Shown here: positions 28,118 to 35,781 of the stretch, in pieces
Numbering within the stretch: the stretch's first letter is position 1
Layout of the letters: each line of letters begins with the position of its first letter
Assembly: GCF_003614185.1 (NCBI RefSeq)
Contig: NZ_KZ987724.1
Span: forward strand, 11,512-75,511
Direction of reading: 5' to 3'
DNA: 64,000 bases
Source: Paenibacillus aceti
Lineage (GTDB): Bacteria; Bacillota; Bacilli; Paenibacillales; Paenibacillaceae
Made by a program: the position numbers and the translations under genes
Notes under the pieces: generated by a model
Seen by the model: the letters and a program-made list of their open reading frames with translations, nothing else
Database searches by the model: none
Told to the model about the DNA's origin: nothing

Positions 28118-28257
28118 CCTCTCTCTACAAGGGCCACACTTTTGAAAAGAGTATAAGCGGGGGAGTTCATCCCTTACGGATCCGGTTGACTTGCTCTCAC
28201 ACAAGCACTGATCCGTAGTTGGTTCCCTCTTGTTCCTGAGTCACAATTAAGCAACTG
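28118..28257 (-). promoter_or_regulatory. second aptamer-like leader element upstream of the c-di-AMP riboswitch
   Basis: The minus strand repeats the 5' half of the ydaO pattern: AGAGGGAACCAAC, a stem with matching GGATC and GATCC sides, AAGGGATGAACTCCCC, and finally GAGAGAGG. The central CGACAGCTAACCTCGTAAGC signature is absent. It lies between the promoter and the canonical aptamer, so the leader could contain two sensing domains, or one may be degenerate. Confidence 0.5.
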
Positions 28258-28287
28258 TAAATGAAAAACAATTCAATTCATGGACGT

Positions 28288-28316
28288 ATGTTACTCCGAG
28301 ACAAAAAAACTGTAAA
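28288..28316 (-). promoter_or_regulatory. sigma-A-type promoter of the kdp operon
   Basis: On the minus strand, TTTACA (28316-28311) and TAACAT (28293-28288) are separated by exactly 17 bases. They lie just upstream of the double aptamer leader. Confidence 0.7.
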
Positions 28317-28531
28317 GTGAAGCATATTGTATATCCGCTTAAAAAGAGTGCTTTATGTTTGGGAATTCATGACCCTGGCAGAAGATCTTCATTTTTCTCG
28401 TATTTACTCATTATTTTGAGGTTTTTCAATCATTTTTACGAAATTTTTACGCCCAGTACCGGTTTATTTTACTCTTTTTTTACAGTAACCTAGAGAGGAG
28501 AGACACAAAAAAGAGCAGGATGTGTTTTGCT

Positions 28532-30100
28532 ATGCATAAATGGAATGCGGTATGGATTTCGTTGCGATCGTACGTAAGCACGACTTTGCTGATCGCTCTC
28601 ATGACCATGGTATTAAAACCGTTTGGTCTTGCTTTTGACTTGGTCAATATTGCTCTTATCTATTTACTCCCGGTTCTTTTCAATGCCGTCTTCGGGGGAC
28701 TGCGTCCTGCTTTCTACGCGGCGATCCTGGGTGTCTTAGCCTTTGATTTCTTCTTCGTGCCTCCTGTACTGAGCTTTACCGTATCAGACTTGCGCTATCT
28801 GGTTTCATTTGGCGTCTATTTGGCGGTGGCAGCATTAACGGCCAGCCTAGCGGCCAAGCTGAAGCAGCAGGTCCTCTTTTCCAAGCAAAGGGAAGCTTAC
28901 ACAGCTGCGTTGTACGCGCTTAGCAAGCAGATGAGCGCGATCGCGGACATCCATTCCATGCTGGACAATTTTTCCCGACAAGTTTCGCAGACCCTTGACA
29001 CAGAAATCGCGATCTATTTGGCGGATGACCAGAATACCCTGAAACTTGCCCATGAGTCTGCCGATTTTCCTGACTGCAGGCAAGAGAATACGGAAATGTC
29101 TATCGCAAAGCGAGTGTTTGAGCACGTCGAGACGGCCGGAATGGAAATTTCGCGTTTGAACGAATCTCCGGGTTATTTTATTCCGCTTCGGACCGAAGAC
29201 CGCACATATGGTATCATCGCGCTCTATCCGAATGAAGCGCGAACCGGGATCACAACCGAGCAAAAGCGGCTCTTCGAGGCTCTCGGAGGCTTGGCGGCCA
29301 GCGCAATCGCTCGCCTCAGGCTGGCGGAGGAAGCCCGAATTGCTCATCTAACAGCAGAGTCGGAACGCCTTCGTACTGCAATTTTGGATTCGGTCTCCCA
29401 TGAACTACGCACCCCTTTGGCAACCATCATCGGCTCGGCAACCGGTCTGATCGAGGGCGGGCATATTTTCTCTGCAGAGGATCGAATGGAGCTTCTTGTC
29501 ACGATTCGTGACGACGCCCTTCGTATGAATCGCCTAGTGACGAATCTGCTCAGCATGGTGCAGCTGGAGAGCGGGATGCTGCGCCTCAGGAAAAACTGGT
29601 GCGATGTGGAGGACTTGATCGGCGTCACGTTATCTCAGGTCAAAGACTTTCAACAACATCGAAAGCTGCGCACCGAGTTGCCGGATGACGGGCCCATTAT
29701 GGTCCTGGGTGACGAAGTATTGCTAGAGCAAATGTTGGTCAATGTCGTGAGCAATGCGATCAAATACAGTCCGGATTATAGTGAAATCGTCCTGTCAGTG
29801 AAAACCGGGGAAGCAGGCGTTGTCATCTCGGTCTCCGATACGGGGATTGGACTGAACGAGGACGAATACGATCGGATATTCGAAAAGTTTTACCGTTCAA
29901 CCGCTGCGAAGCAAATAACCGGTACGGGATTGGGACTTGCCATATGCAAAGGAATCGTCGAGCTTCATGAAGGAACGATATCGGCGCAGCCGAAGGAACC
30001 GCGAGGGACCATTGTAACGATAACCCTTCCCTTAAACAAGCAAGACGACTTGCTTGCAGCAGCTGAAGAAAGGGGAACCACGAATCATGACCATGAATGA
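28532..30100 (+). CDS. Kdp-type sensor histidine kinase lacking the KdpD N-terminal domain
   Basis: This kinase of about 522 residues has four N-terminal membrane helices of the DUF4118/KdpD type (about 10-105), a GAF-like domain (about 140-270), the H-box SVSHELRTPLATIIGSATGL (His near 290), and the ATPase domain with NAIKYSPDYSEI, DTGIGL and GTGLGLAICKGI. It corresponds to the C-terminal half of E. coli KdpD. The N-terminal half is encoded separately at 20300-22636. The ATG at 28532 is preferred because AGGATG lies 8-10 bases ahead. It overlaps the response regulator gene, a typical two-component pair, and probably phosphorylates it to activate kdp. Confidence 0.92.
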   Translation: MHKWNAVWISLRSYVSTTLLIALMTMVLKPFGLAFDLVNIALIYLLPVLFNAVFGGLRPAFYAAILGVLAFDFFFVPPVLSFTVSDLRYLVSFGVYLAVAALTASLAAKLKQQVLFSKQREAYTAALYALSKQMSAIADIHSMLDNFSRQVSQTLDTEIAIYLADDQNTLKLAHESADFPDCRQENTEMSIAKRVFEHVETAGMEISRLNESPGYFIPLRTEDRTYGIIALYPNEARTGITTEQKRLFEALGGLAASAIARLRLAEEARIAHLTAESERLRTAILDSVSHELRTPLATIIGSATGLIEGGHIFSAEDRMELLVTIRDDALRMNRLVTNLLSMVQLESGMLRLRKNWCDVEDLIGVTLSQVKDFQQHRKLRTELPDDGPIMVLGDEVLLEQMLVNVVSNAIKYSPDYSEIVLSVKTGEAGVVISVSDTGIGLNEDEYDRIFEKFYRSTAAKQITGTGLGLAICKGIVELHEGTISAQPKEPRGTIVTITLPLNKQDDLLAAAEERGTTNHDHE

Positions 30101-30788
30101 ACATGGGGCTCGCATTTTGATCATCGATGATGAACCCCAAATTCGAAAGCTTCTGAAGGTAACCCTGCAAGCCCATCAATATGCCATCTACGAAGCCTCG
30201 ACAGGAGAGGAGGGCCTCCAACAGGCATCCTTGATGTTGCCGGACTTGATCATACTTGATCTCGGGTTGCCGGGCATATCCGGCATGGAAGTGCTCGGCC
30301 GCATCCGGGAATGGTCAAATTCGCCGATCATTGTGCTGACGGCAAAAGACAGGGAGGAAGATAAAATCGTCGCGCTCGACAGCGGCGCCGATGATTATGT
30401 AACCAAGCCGTTCGGGATGGGAGAGCTCGTCGCTCGAATGCGTGTTGCGCTGCGGCACGTAGCCAAATCGTCGAATGAGCCCATCCTCCAGATCGGCGAG
30501 CTGACCATCGACCTGGCACAGCGAAGCGTGGAGTTGAAGGGAGAACGGATCAAGTTGACCCCAACAGAATACGATCTGTTGAAAATTCTCGCCTCCAACG
30601 CCGGGAAAGTAGTCACGCAGCGTCAGCTGCTCCAACAAGTATGGGGCAGCCACCACAATGAGACCGACAGCCATTATTTGCGGGTGTACATCGGACATCT
30701 ACGCAAAAAACTCGAGGAAGACTCGACTCGGCCCAAGTTCATTCTGACGGAGCCGGGGATCGGCTATCGCTTCCTGTCCAGGGAGTAA
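30087..30788 (+). CDS. kdpE: KdpE-type OmpR-family response regulator
   Basis: This 233-residue protein has a receiver domain with IIDDEPQIRKLL, phospho-acceptor Asp in LIILDLGLPG (about 54-58), and VLTAKDREEDKIVALDSGAD with Lys in YVTKPF. The C-terminal winged helix is of OmpR type (LTPTEYDLLKILASNAGKVV). It starts at the ATG at 30087 within the kinase gene's last codons (ribosome binding site AAAGGGG). It is expected to activate the divergent kdp operon under K+ limitation. Confidence 0.95.
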   Translation: MTMNEHGARILIIDDEPQIRKLLKVTLQAHQYAIYEASTGEEGLQQASLMLPDLIILDLGLPGISGMEVLGRIREWSNSPIIVLTAKDREEDKIVALDSGADDYVTKPFGMGELVARMRVALRHVAKSSNEPILQIGELTIDLAQRSVELKGERIKLTPTEYDLLKILASNAGKVVTQRQLLQQVWGSHHNETDSHYLRVYIGHLRKKLEEDSTRPKFILTEPGIGYRFLSRE

Positions 30789-30946
30789 CAGAGTCGCTTA
30801 CCTCGGCTACGTCCATCCTCCGTTCAAAAACGTAAGAACGGGACCTTCGTGTAGAAAAATTGCCGTCTCCGTAAGTTTTTGTCCGATGCATCCGTTTTCG
30901 CGCACGAGAAAAGGCTAAAAATCAAAAATAGGCGTTGGATTCGGCT

Positions 30947-30975
30947 TTTACATTGTCTTGCAAAAAGCGTATGAT
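30947..30975 (+). promoter_or_regulatory. sigma-A promoter of the orphan riboswitch transcript
   Basis: TTTACA (30947-30952) and TATGAT (30970-30975) with a 17-base spacer lie about 25 bases before the second c-di-AMP aptamer. Confidence 0.8.
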
Positions 30976-30999
30976 CTCTATCAACAACTTCAAATTCAT

Positions 31000-31152
31000 T
31001 TGAATCGCTGAATTCCCTAAGGGGAAACGGGGGAACCAACAGAAGCCATTAAATGGTTTCACGGGGTGAATTCCTTGTCTGCTTGGCACTTGGAAAGGGT
31101 ACTCTCAAGCCCTAACCCGACAGCTAACCTCGTAAGCGCATTGAGAGAGAAC
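31000..31152 (+). promoter_or_regulatory. second ydaO/yuaA c-di-AMP riboswitch (orphaned)
   Basis: The plus strand carries AATCGCTGAATTC, GGGGGAACCAAC, GGGGTGAATTCC, the exact signature CGACAGCTAACCTCGTAAGC (about 31118-31137), and GAGAGAGA. Promoter, aptamer and terminator are all in place. The gene it should control has been cut off by an IS3 insertion a few codons after its apparent start at 31268. Confidence 0.93.
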
Positions 31153-31193
31153 CGTATCCGAGCTGCGTTTGTCTGATGGACTGACAACAGACT

Positions 31194-31230
31194 GCCCGAG
31201 AGCTTCGTTTCTCTGCTCTTCGGGCTTTTT
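31194..31230 (+). terminator. intrinsic terminator of the orphan riboswitch
   Basis: GCCCGAGAGC (31194-31203) pairs with GCTCTTCGGGC (31215-31225), with one bulge, followed by TTTTTG. This is the expected expression platform for an OFF switch. Confidence 0.87.
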
Positions 31231-31267
31231 GTCGTACCCAAAAAAACATTTAGGGAGAGTGGCAAGC

Positions 31268-31278
31268 ATGTGTACCTC
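31268..31278 (+). pseudogene. start of the lost riboswitch-controlled gene
   Basis: An ATG at 31268 follows TTTAGGGAGAG at a good distance, but only about four codons (MCTS) remain before the IS3 end at about 31279. Neither flank beyond the insertion sequences shows the rest, so the identity of the gene cannot be told. Confidence 0.4.
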
Positions 31279-31311
31279 TGTCAATAGAGTAGACACAAAG
31301 AATCGAGAAAA

Positions 31312-32127
31312 TTATGCGGCAGATCGGTACATACGTTCGTACTCATTGGGCGTAGAATACCCAATCGCAGAATGGATTCGTTTTCCATTGTAGAAGCAGG
31401 TAATATATTCAAAAATGCGTTTCTTGGCTTGCTTGCGTGTTTTGAACTTCTCCAAGTAGACAAGTTCTTTCTTGAGCACACTGTGAAACGATTCGATACA
31501 CGCATTATCGTAGCAGTTCCCTTTGCGGCTCATACTGCCTTTCATCTTGTAGGTGCGCAGCCGCGCCTGGTAGTCATGAGAAGCGTACTGGCTGCCGCGA
31601 TCCGAATGATGCAGAACCTCTTCGCACGGTCGCTGCTGGCTGTGGGCGCGGTCCAGCGCCGTTAACACGAGTTCTTTCGTCATTCGCTCATCCATGTGAA
31701 ATCCAACGATTTTACGACTGTACAGGTCCATGATGCTTGCCAGGTATAGCCACCCCTCATCGGTCGGGATATACGTAATATCAGCCACCCAGGCCTCGTT
31801 CGGAGCGGATGGATTAAACTCGCGGTTCAACACGTTGTCTTGAACAGGCAGGTTGTGCTTCGAGTTGGTTGTGGCCTTGTATTTCTTCACCGTGCGAGAA
31901 CGTAAACCTAGCTCCTTCATGATCCGAGCGACTGTTTTCTCGGACACTCGTAGGCCCTGCTTGTGCAGTTCTTTTGCTACTTTGGGGCTTCCATATAATC
32001 GACGGGATTCCAGAAAGATACGACGGATCCGCCGCTCCAGCTTGCGACGTCGCTTTTCACGTTTGCTGGCTTTTCGCTGGATCCATTTGTAATAGCCGCT
32101 TCGGGATACTTCAAAGGCTTCGCACAT
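31312..32127 (-). CDS. IS3 transposase OrfB (integrase core)
   Basis: This 271-residue DDE integrase core has an HTH_21 segment (ESRRLYGSPKVAKELHKQGL), first Asp in WVADITYIPTDEGWLYL, second in HHSDRGSQYASHDYQ, and Glu in CYDNACIESFHSVLKKEL. The frame remains open upstream into the OrfA region (reading ALIYAFIHDHRFKCRVSKMC before the annotated ATG), so the natural product is an OrfAB fusion made by frameshifting. Confidence 0.92.
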   Translation of the reverse strand: MCEAFEVSRSGYYKWIQRKASKREKRRRKLERRIRRIFLESRRLYGSPKVAKELHKQGLRVSEKTVARIMKELGLRSRTVKKYKATTNSKHNLPVQDNVLNREFNPSAPNEAWVADITYIPTDEGWLYLASIMDLYSRKIVGFHMDERMTKELVLTALDRAHSQQRPCEEVLHHSDRGSQYASHDYQARLRTYKMKGSMSRKGNCYDNACIESFHSVLKKELVYLEKFKTRKQAKKRIFEYITCFYNGKRIHSAIGYSTPNEYERMYRSAA

Positions 32128-32174
32128 CTTCGAGACGCGGCACTTGAAGCGATGATCGTGGATGAAGGCATAGA

Positions 32175-32462
32175 TCAGCGCCGGTCTTTGGCGAAGTAGT
32201 GCATCGCCTTTTTTAAGATGTCGTTCTCCTCTTCCAGATCACGAAGGCGTTTCTGAAGATCTCTCATTGCTTTATCGTCGGCTTTCAGTTGCCCACTGCC
32301 TGGAAAGGCCTGTGCGCCGTCTTTCTTGTATTCCGCCATCCAACGATACAGGGTGTTGTCGCTGATCCCCAGTTCGCGGGCGACCTGCGCCACCGGCTTC
32401 CCCTGTTCCTGAATCATTTTTACGGTTTGGATTTTAAACTCTTTGTCATATTTCTGACTCAT
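32175..32462 (-). CDS. IS3 transposase OrfA
   Basis: This 95-residue helix-turn-helix protein (YDKEFKIQTVKMIQEQGKPV, ISDNTLYRWMAEYKK) has a C-terminal leucine zipper (LQKRLRDLEEENDILKKAM). On the minus strand an A6G slippery sequence (32214-32208) lies within the LKK codons. A -1 shift there joins OrfB, the standard IS3-family mechanism. Confidence 0.9.
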   Translation of the reverse strand: MSQKYDKEFKIQTVKMIQEQGKPVAQVARELGISDNTLYRWMAEYKKDGAQAFPGSGQLKADDKAMRDLQKRLRDLEEENDILKKAMHYFAKDRR

Positions 32463-32542
32463 CTTCGGACACCTCGATTTTGCTAGGTTTATTGTCGCAT
32501 TCTCGATTCTCGGTGTCCACTATTTAGTCTAGCATCAGCAGT

Positions 32543-33982
32543 CCTGATTTCCATGTAAAATTTTGCTTATCATTATTCTAACTGCGCCACTCGAACCTCG
32601 ATTCGTTTCCAGACATAACGGCTGGGAAAGTCCCTCGCAAGCTTGAGTAGGATAGAGCGACCATGCCGAATGAGCGTTGCGGCGCAATAAAAGAATTCCA
32701 GACGGAACCGGGCAATCGTATAGCCTTGATGGACTGGCTCACAGCAGTCACGTTTGAAGCGCTCGAACAAATTGTAGGCCAGCAGCTTGATCAGCAGATC
32801 CAGACCATTGGCTTTGAAATCACCTGTCGCAATGCGATCGATGGAAAACCCGTTCTTGGCTTCCTTAATGTAATTTTCCATGCAGCAGCGCTGATTGTAG
32901 AATCGCCACAAATCGATCGGTTCCCATTCCAGATTAGTCACCATGGCTTCGTACTGCCAGTCCGAATCGAATACAATGCGGCCTTGGCCCTCCTCGAACA
33001 CTTGCGCCTTACGGATGATCGCTACACGACGCGCCTTGTTCCAGGAGGTCGCTTGGTAGATCAAGCAAATACCTTCGATGATCCACTCTTCGTCGACATA
33101 TCGCGTCCAGTAACGACAAGCCCCAACTTCCTTGGCCAGCCGCTGGGTCCATTTCAGCTTGCCGACATAGCCGATGTGGTGCTGCTCCCACAAGCTGTAA
33201 AAATCTTCACCGCCAAAGCCTTTGTCGAACCTTGCGTACTTCACTTTGTGTTCGTCGAGCAGTCTAAAGGTTTGCCGCAGGAAGTCGGCCGCATCGGTGG
33301 AAGAGTGCGTATTGCCCGGTCGAAGCACGGCGTTCAAGTTTAGTCGGCTCTGGCCTTCAAAGGCAAGCAGGGGATGATAGCTCTTACGCCCGGGCTTGTG
33401 TGGATTTGTGCCTTTGGCCGCGCCGGACTGATCGCCATACACGGTCTCTACCGTGGAATCCAGATCGAGAATCAGCTCAGGTGGCAAGCAGGGTCGAATG
33501 ATCTCTTGATTCAGCCTCCGCAGTTCGTTAACCAGAGAGGGACAGAAACGACCAAGCCGGATCAATTCCTTGTACAACAGACTGTGATGCGGGCAGCGGC
33601 CGCCGAGAAAGCGCCTCAGCAGCACGTCGCTTTGCAAACGACGGAAATGAAAAATCCGTTCGCAGCCAAGCATCCAGCCAACGATGAGATAGAGCAGAAT
33701 ACGGTAAACGGGGAAGAGGGAGTTGCGCGCTTTGCCGCCGGAGAGGCTGCACATCGCCTCCGGCAGTTTGATTTTTTCGAGAAAGGCCAGGAAGATTTTG
33801 ATGCCGCCGCAGCTCGTTGCGTTTTGTAGTGAAAATTCTGTTTTAATTTTGCTGATCGTTGTGGTAGACTTCACCTATAAGGTGCTCCTCTCTTTGGGTG
33901 TAGTGTTCCAAGTAAACACCATTCTACCAAAGATTCGGAGCCCTTTTCATATTTTCAAGAAGCGATACTTTCGAAATTCAGG
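32543..33982 (-). mobile_element. IS1380-family insertion sequence
   Basis: The leftward transposase is bounded by CCTGATTTCC at the left and, inverted, CCTGAATTTCG at the right. The element starts only about 12 bases from the IS3 right end. Its right end cuts into a helicase gene of which only the C-terminal 47 codons remain. Confidence 0.78.
32573..33874 (-). CDS. IS1380-family transposase
   Basis: This 433-residue DDE group 1 transposase has the first Asp in LILDLDSTVETVYGDQSGAA, followed by the characteristic KGTNPHKPGRKSYHPLLAF. The second Asp is in KYARFDKGFGGEDFY and the last Glu in CCMENYIKEAKNGFSID. The start is a GTG at 33874 about 10 bases after GAGGAG. The gene is full length. 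Confidence 0.9.
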   Translation of the reverse strand: MKSTTTISKIKTEFSLQNATSCGGIKIFLAFLEKIKLPEAMCSLSGGKARNSLFPVYRILLYLIVGWMLGCERIFHFRRLQSDVLLRRFLGGRCPHHSLLYKELIRLGRFCPSLVNELRRLNQEIIRPCLPPELILDLDSTVETVYGDQSGAAKGTNPHKPGRKSYHPLLAFEGQSRLNLNAVLRPGNTHSSTDAADFLRQTFRLLDEHKVKYARFDKGFGGEDFYSLWEQHHIGYVGKLKWTQRLAKEVGACRYWTRYVDEEWIIEGICLIYQATSWNKARRVAIIRKAQVFEEGQGRIVFDSDWQYEAMVTNLEWEPIDLWRFYNQRCCMENYIKEAKNGFSIDRIATGDFKANGLDLLIKLLAYNLFERFKRDCCEPVHQGYTIARFRLEFFYCAATLIRHGRSILLKLARDFPSRYVWKRIEVRVAQLE

Positions 33983-34125
33983 ATAATATCTTTTATACCG
34001 CGATAACCCGTGCGAAAAATAGGTTAAAAATATATTGGACGCCTGAGACAGAGAACAAGATATTAACTAGTTTGGAGAAAAAAACAAGTGTAAAAGACGT
34101 GGCTTTACTAACATCCAAATTGTAA
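33982..34125 (+). pseudogene. C-terminal fragment of a UvrD/RecD-type helicase
   Basis: The 47 codons before the stop read DNIFYTAITRAKNRLKIYW and onward to VALLTSKL. TAITRAK is the C-terminal motif VI region of superfamily-1 helicases (UvrD_C_2), in which the Arg contacts ATP. The rest of the gene lies beyond the IS1380 insertion and is absent from the window, so this is a deletion remnant. Confidence 0.75.
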
Positions 34126-34306
34126 GTATATAGTGGACTCTAGCATAAAGAGTTGTCAGATATGATTACATTATTCCAAGAAAGTAAGGATGTGATGGTG
34201 CGTTTTTTTGCCTCTTTACTTTCTTACAAGCCTTTACCTCCACAGCCTCCTAATTAATATGGAGCCCTCCATCACGACAATGTAGACCTAGTACATGAAG
34301 AGGAGT
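34126..34306. other. short intergenic stretch with an inverted repeat
   Basis: AAGAAAGTAAGGATG and the nearby TTTACTTTCTT form an imperfect stem around a T7 run (about 34178-34230), perhaps a terminator of the lost helicase gene. There is no gene. Confidence 0.35.
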
Positions 34307-34513
34307 TCAATGCGAAAAATGTCTGAGCAGAGGGGATAAAGCTGCACATGAGGTATTGTCTAATATTAGGACAGTCGTGGTTGCCAGAAAGTAAGGAGTA
34401 AATGTGAATTTTCGCGACTTTTCATAGTAATCCACCGTTTCAGCTACGACTGAGACTTCTTCTGCTGTCAAAATCGATTGAAGGGTAAACTGGATCGTGA
34501 TAGACTTTTTCAT
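34307..34513 (-). pseudogene. N-terminal fragment of an IS4-type transposase (tentative)
   Basis: The frame starts MKKSITIQFTLQSILTAEEV after AAGGTGAC and continues through YYEKSRKFTFTPYFLATTT before losing similarity. It resembles the first 40-60 residues of IS4-family transposases. No catalytic part follows, so it would be a remnant. The assignment is weak. Confidence 0.4.
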
Positions 34514-34668
34514 GGCGTTGTCACCTTTAGGTTGCGTTTGTAGGGGTACAATCATTTTATCGAGTTACGGGCTCTTTTTCTACCATTTAGTGGTTAATCA
34601 TCAGGCGTGATACATTATAAAAGTAATAACTGTTATTGAGTTCAGCGGACTTTTTAGCGAACATATGA

Positions 34669-34697
34669 TTGTATTTATGAAGGGCGAATGTTATAAT
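34669..34697 (+). promoter_or_regulatory. strong sigma-A promoter
   Basis: TTGTAT (34669-34674), a 17-base spacer and a consensus TATAAT (34692-34697). No ORF with a ribosome binding site starts within the next 330 bases. Confidence 0.8.
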
Positions 34698-34703
34698 AAT
34701 TTT

Positions 34704-35012
34704 GTAATTATATGTACCTCTGTACTCCCTATTTTGCTGGAGACAAGAGCTTGTCGTCCCGAAAGGACAAGTAGTTTTATTACCTCCCCTGTAAGCTTCT
34801 ATTTGGAAATTCCAGATATGAAGAGAGGAAAAATGCAGGACAATTTCACTTGATCCGTCACTTCCGTTTGCAGAAGACAAGGATTGAAGAGTACCGAAAG
34901 GCTCTGATAAAAGTTTTACTTTTGCGCATTCGCGTGCGTCTTTAGAAATTTGGATACTGTTTTTAAAAGCCGATTTTTGCATGGATTATTCTGTGCAGAG
35001 ATCGGCTTTTTT
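34704..35012 (+). ncRNA. putative non-coding RNA or long regulatory leader
   Basis: The stretch between the strong promoter and an intrinsic terminator contains no convincing gene but several short hairpins: CTTGTCGTCC with GGACAAG around a CGAAA loop (about 34749-34771), AGAGTACCGAAAGGCTCT (about 34892), and GCGCATTCGCGTGCG (about 34924). It could be an independent small RNA of about 310 bases or an attenuated leader for the gene at 35043. No known family was recognised. Confidence 0.5.
34965..35012 (+). terminator. intrinsic terminator
   Basis: AAAAGCCGAT (34965-34974) pairs with ATCGGCTTTT (35001-35010), with inner TTTTGCA/TGCAGA pairing and a T run. The same outer stem is used by the terminator at 35497. 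Confidence 0.88.
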
Positions 35013-35042
35013 GCATTTATAAAATATGAAAGGATGATTGAA

Positions 35043-35453
35043 TTGTTCAATTTGTTCAAAGGAAAGAATGGAAAAAATGTCGATGTAGCTGTAGGAAACT
35101 TCTTGCAAGAAGAAAAGAAGCGGCATAAACGTGCTGTGGATTTTCTGCAATTAATGGCTGGAGTTACAGCCCATGTTGCAACAGAAGTATGGGGAATGGC
35201 TGATCAAGATGTGCAAGTAAGTGATACAGTCAGATTTGATCTTGCTACCCAAAGCTTCTTCTTTAAAGGTGCGGAGTCTGATATTAATGTTCAGGCACTC
35301 AAAGGACAACCTTTCTGGCAGAGTGTTCAGCAAATTATGTATTTCGGACAAGAGTTACTGGACGATATCAAAGAAAGAGAAGAAGGCAGAAAGCAAATTG
35401 TCTCAAGCATTTCTGATCTGACAGAGAAGATAATGCAAGTTCAATTATCGTAA
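35043..35453 (+). CDS. uncharacterised 136-residue protein of the MoxR-VWA island
   Basis: The protein starts (L/M)FNLFKGKNGKN, has two helical stretches (LQEEKKRHKRAVDFLQLMAG and QPFWQSVQQIMYFGQELLDD) around a beta-like middle (VQVSDTVRFDLATQSFFFKG), and no membrane segment or signal peptide. I do not recognise the family. The TTG at 35043 is chosen because AAAGGA lies 8 bases ahead; an in-frame ATG at 35034 overlaps that ribosome binding site. It is flanked on both sides by near-identical terminators, so it is probably an independent unit. Confidence 0.65.
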   Translation: MFNLFKGKNGKNVDVAVGNFLQEEKKRHKRAVDFLQLMAGVTAHVATEVWGMADQDVQVSDTVRFDLATQSFFFKGAESDINVQALKGQPFWQSVQQIMYFGQELLDDIKEREEGRKQIVSSISDLTEKIMQVQLS

Positions 35454-35496
35454 GTCTCTTGAAGCAGTTTCGAGTGTAAAGAGAATAGATCATTTT

Positions 35497-35545
35497 AAAA
35501 GCCGATTTCACGCACGCTTCTTTGTGCTTGAGATCGGCTTTTTAT
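35497..35545 (+). terminator. intrinsic terminator
   Basis: AAAAGCCGAT (35497-35506) and ATCGGCTTTT (35532-35541), then TATA. It has the same outer stem as the terminator at 34965. Confidence 0.87.
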
Positions 35546-35567
35546 ATTTATTAAGGGGCGAATAGTT

Positions 35568-35705
35568 ATGAAAAGAAATTGGAGAGTAAATTCAGCACCA
35601 GTATCCCATACGATTGAAAGAGCATTTGATGCTTATATTTTAGGGAAATTGACCAGACATGAATATTGCAGCTGTGTTGCATATCTTCTGTATGCAAGAG
35701 GCTAA
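35568..35705 (+). CDS. 45-residue hypothetical protein
   Basis: This ORF begins MKRNWRVNSAPVSHTIERAF and ends with a cysteine-containing stretch (EYCSCVAYLLYARG). It has a good AAGGGGCG ribosome binding site 8 bases before the ATG and its own terminator afterwards. It is predicted soluble and helical. No family was recognised, but the clean expression signals on both sides make it likely to be real. Confidence 0.62.
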   Translation: MKRNWRVNSAPVSHTIERAFDAYILGKLTRHEYCSCVAYLLYARG

Positions 35706-35720
35706 TAAAAAAGTGATTTA

Positions 35721-35753
35721 ACCATCTGATTAATCTTTCAGGTGGTTTTTCTA
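35721..35753 (+). terminator. intrinsic terminator after the 45-residue ORF
   Basis: ACCATCTGA (35721-35729) pairs with TCAGGTGGT (35738-35746), followed by TTTTTCTAT. Confidence 0.82.
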
Positions 35754-35781
35754 TATTTCAAAAAACAAGGAGGACTATTCA

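Larger units (their letters stand above)
31279..32530 (-). mobile_element. IS3-family insertion sequence (second, different from the 14.5 kb copy)
   Basis: Left and right ends share an imperfect inverted repeat: AATAGAGTAGACACAAAGAA at the left and, inverted, AATAGTGGACACCGAGAATC at the right, both continuing into a shared AATCGAGAA stretch. It encloses orfA and orfB in the leftward direction. No clear target duplication is visible because the right side borders the IS1380 element. Confidence 0.85.

Noticed and set aside
14451-32530. The two IS3 elements as ends of a composite transposon carrying kdp
   Set aside because: They belong to different IS3 subgroups with different inverted repeats, and the first has its own GAAC target duplication.
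34587-34982. 131-codon leftward ORF opposite the putative non-coding RNA
   Set aside because: It has no ribosome binding site, no recognisable motif, and overlaps a strong rightward promoter and a terminator.
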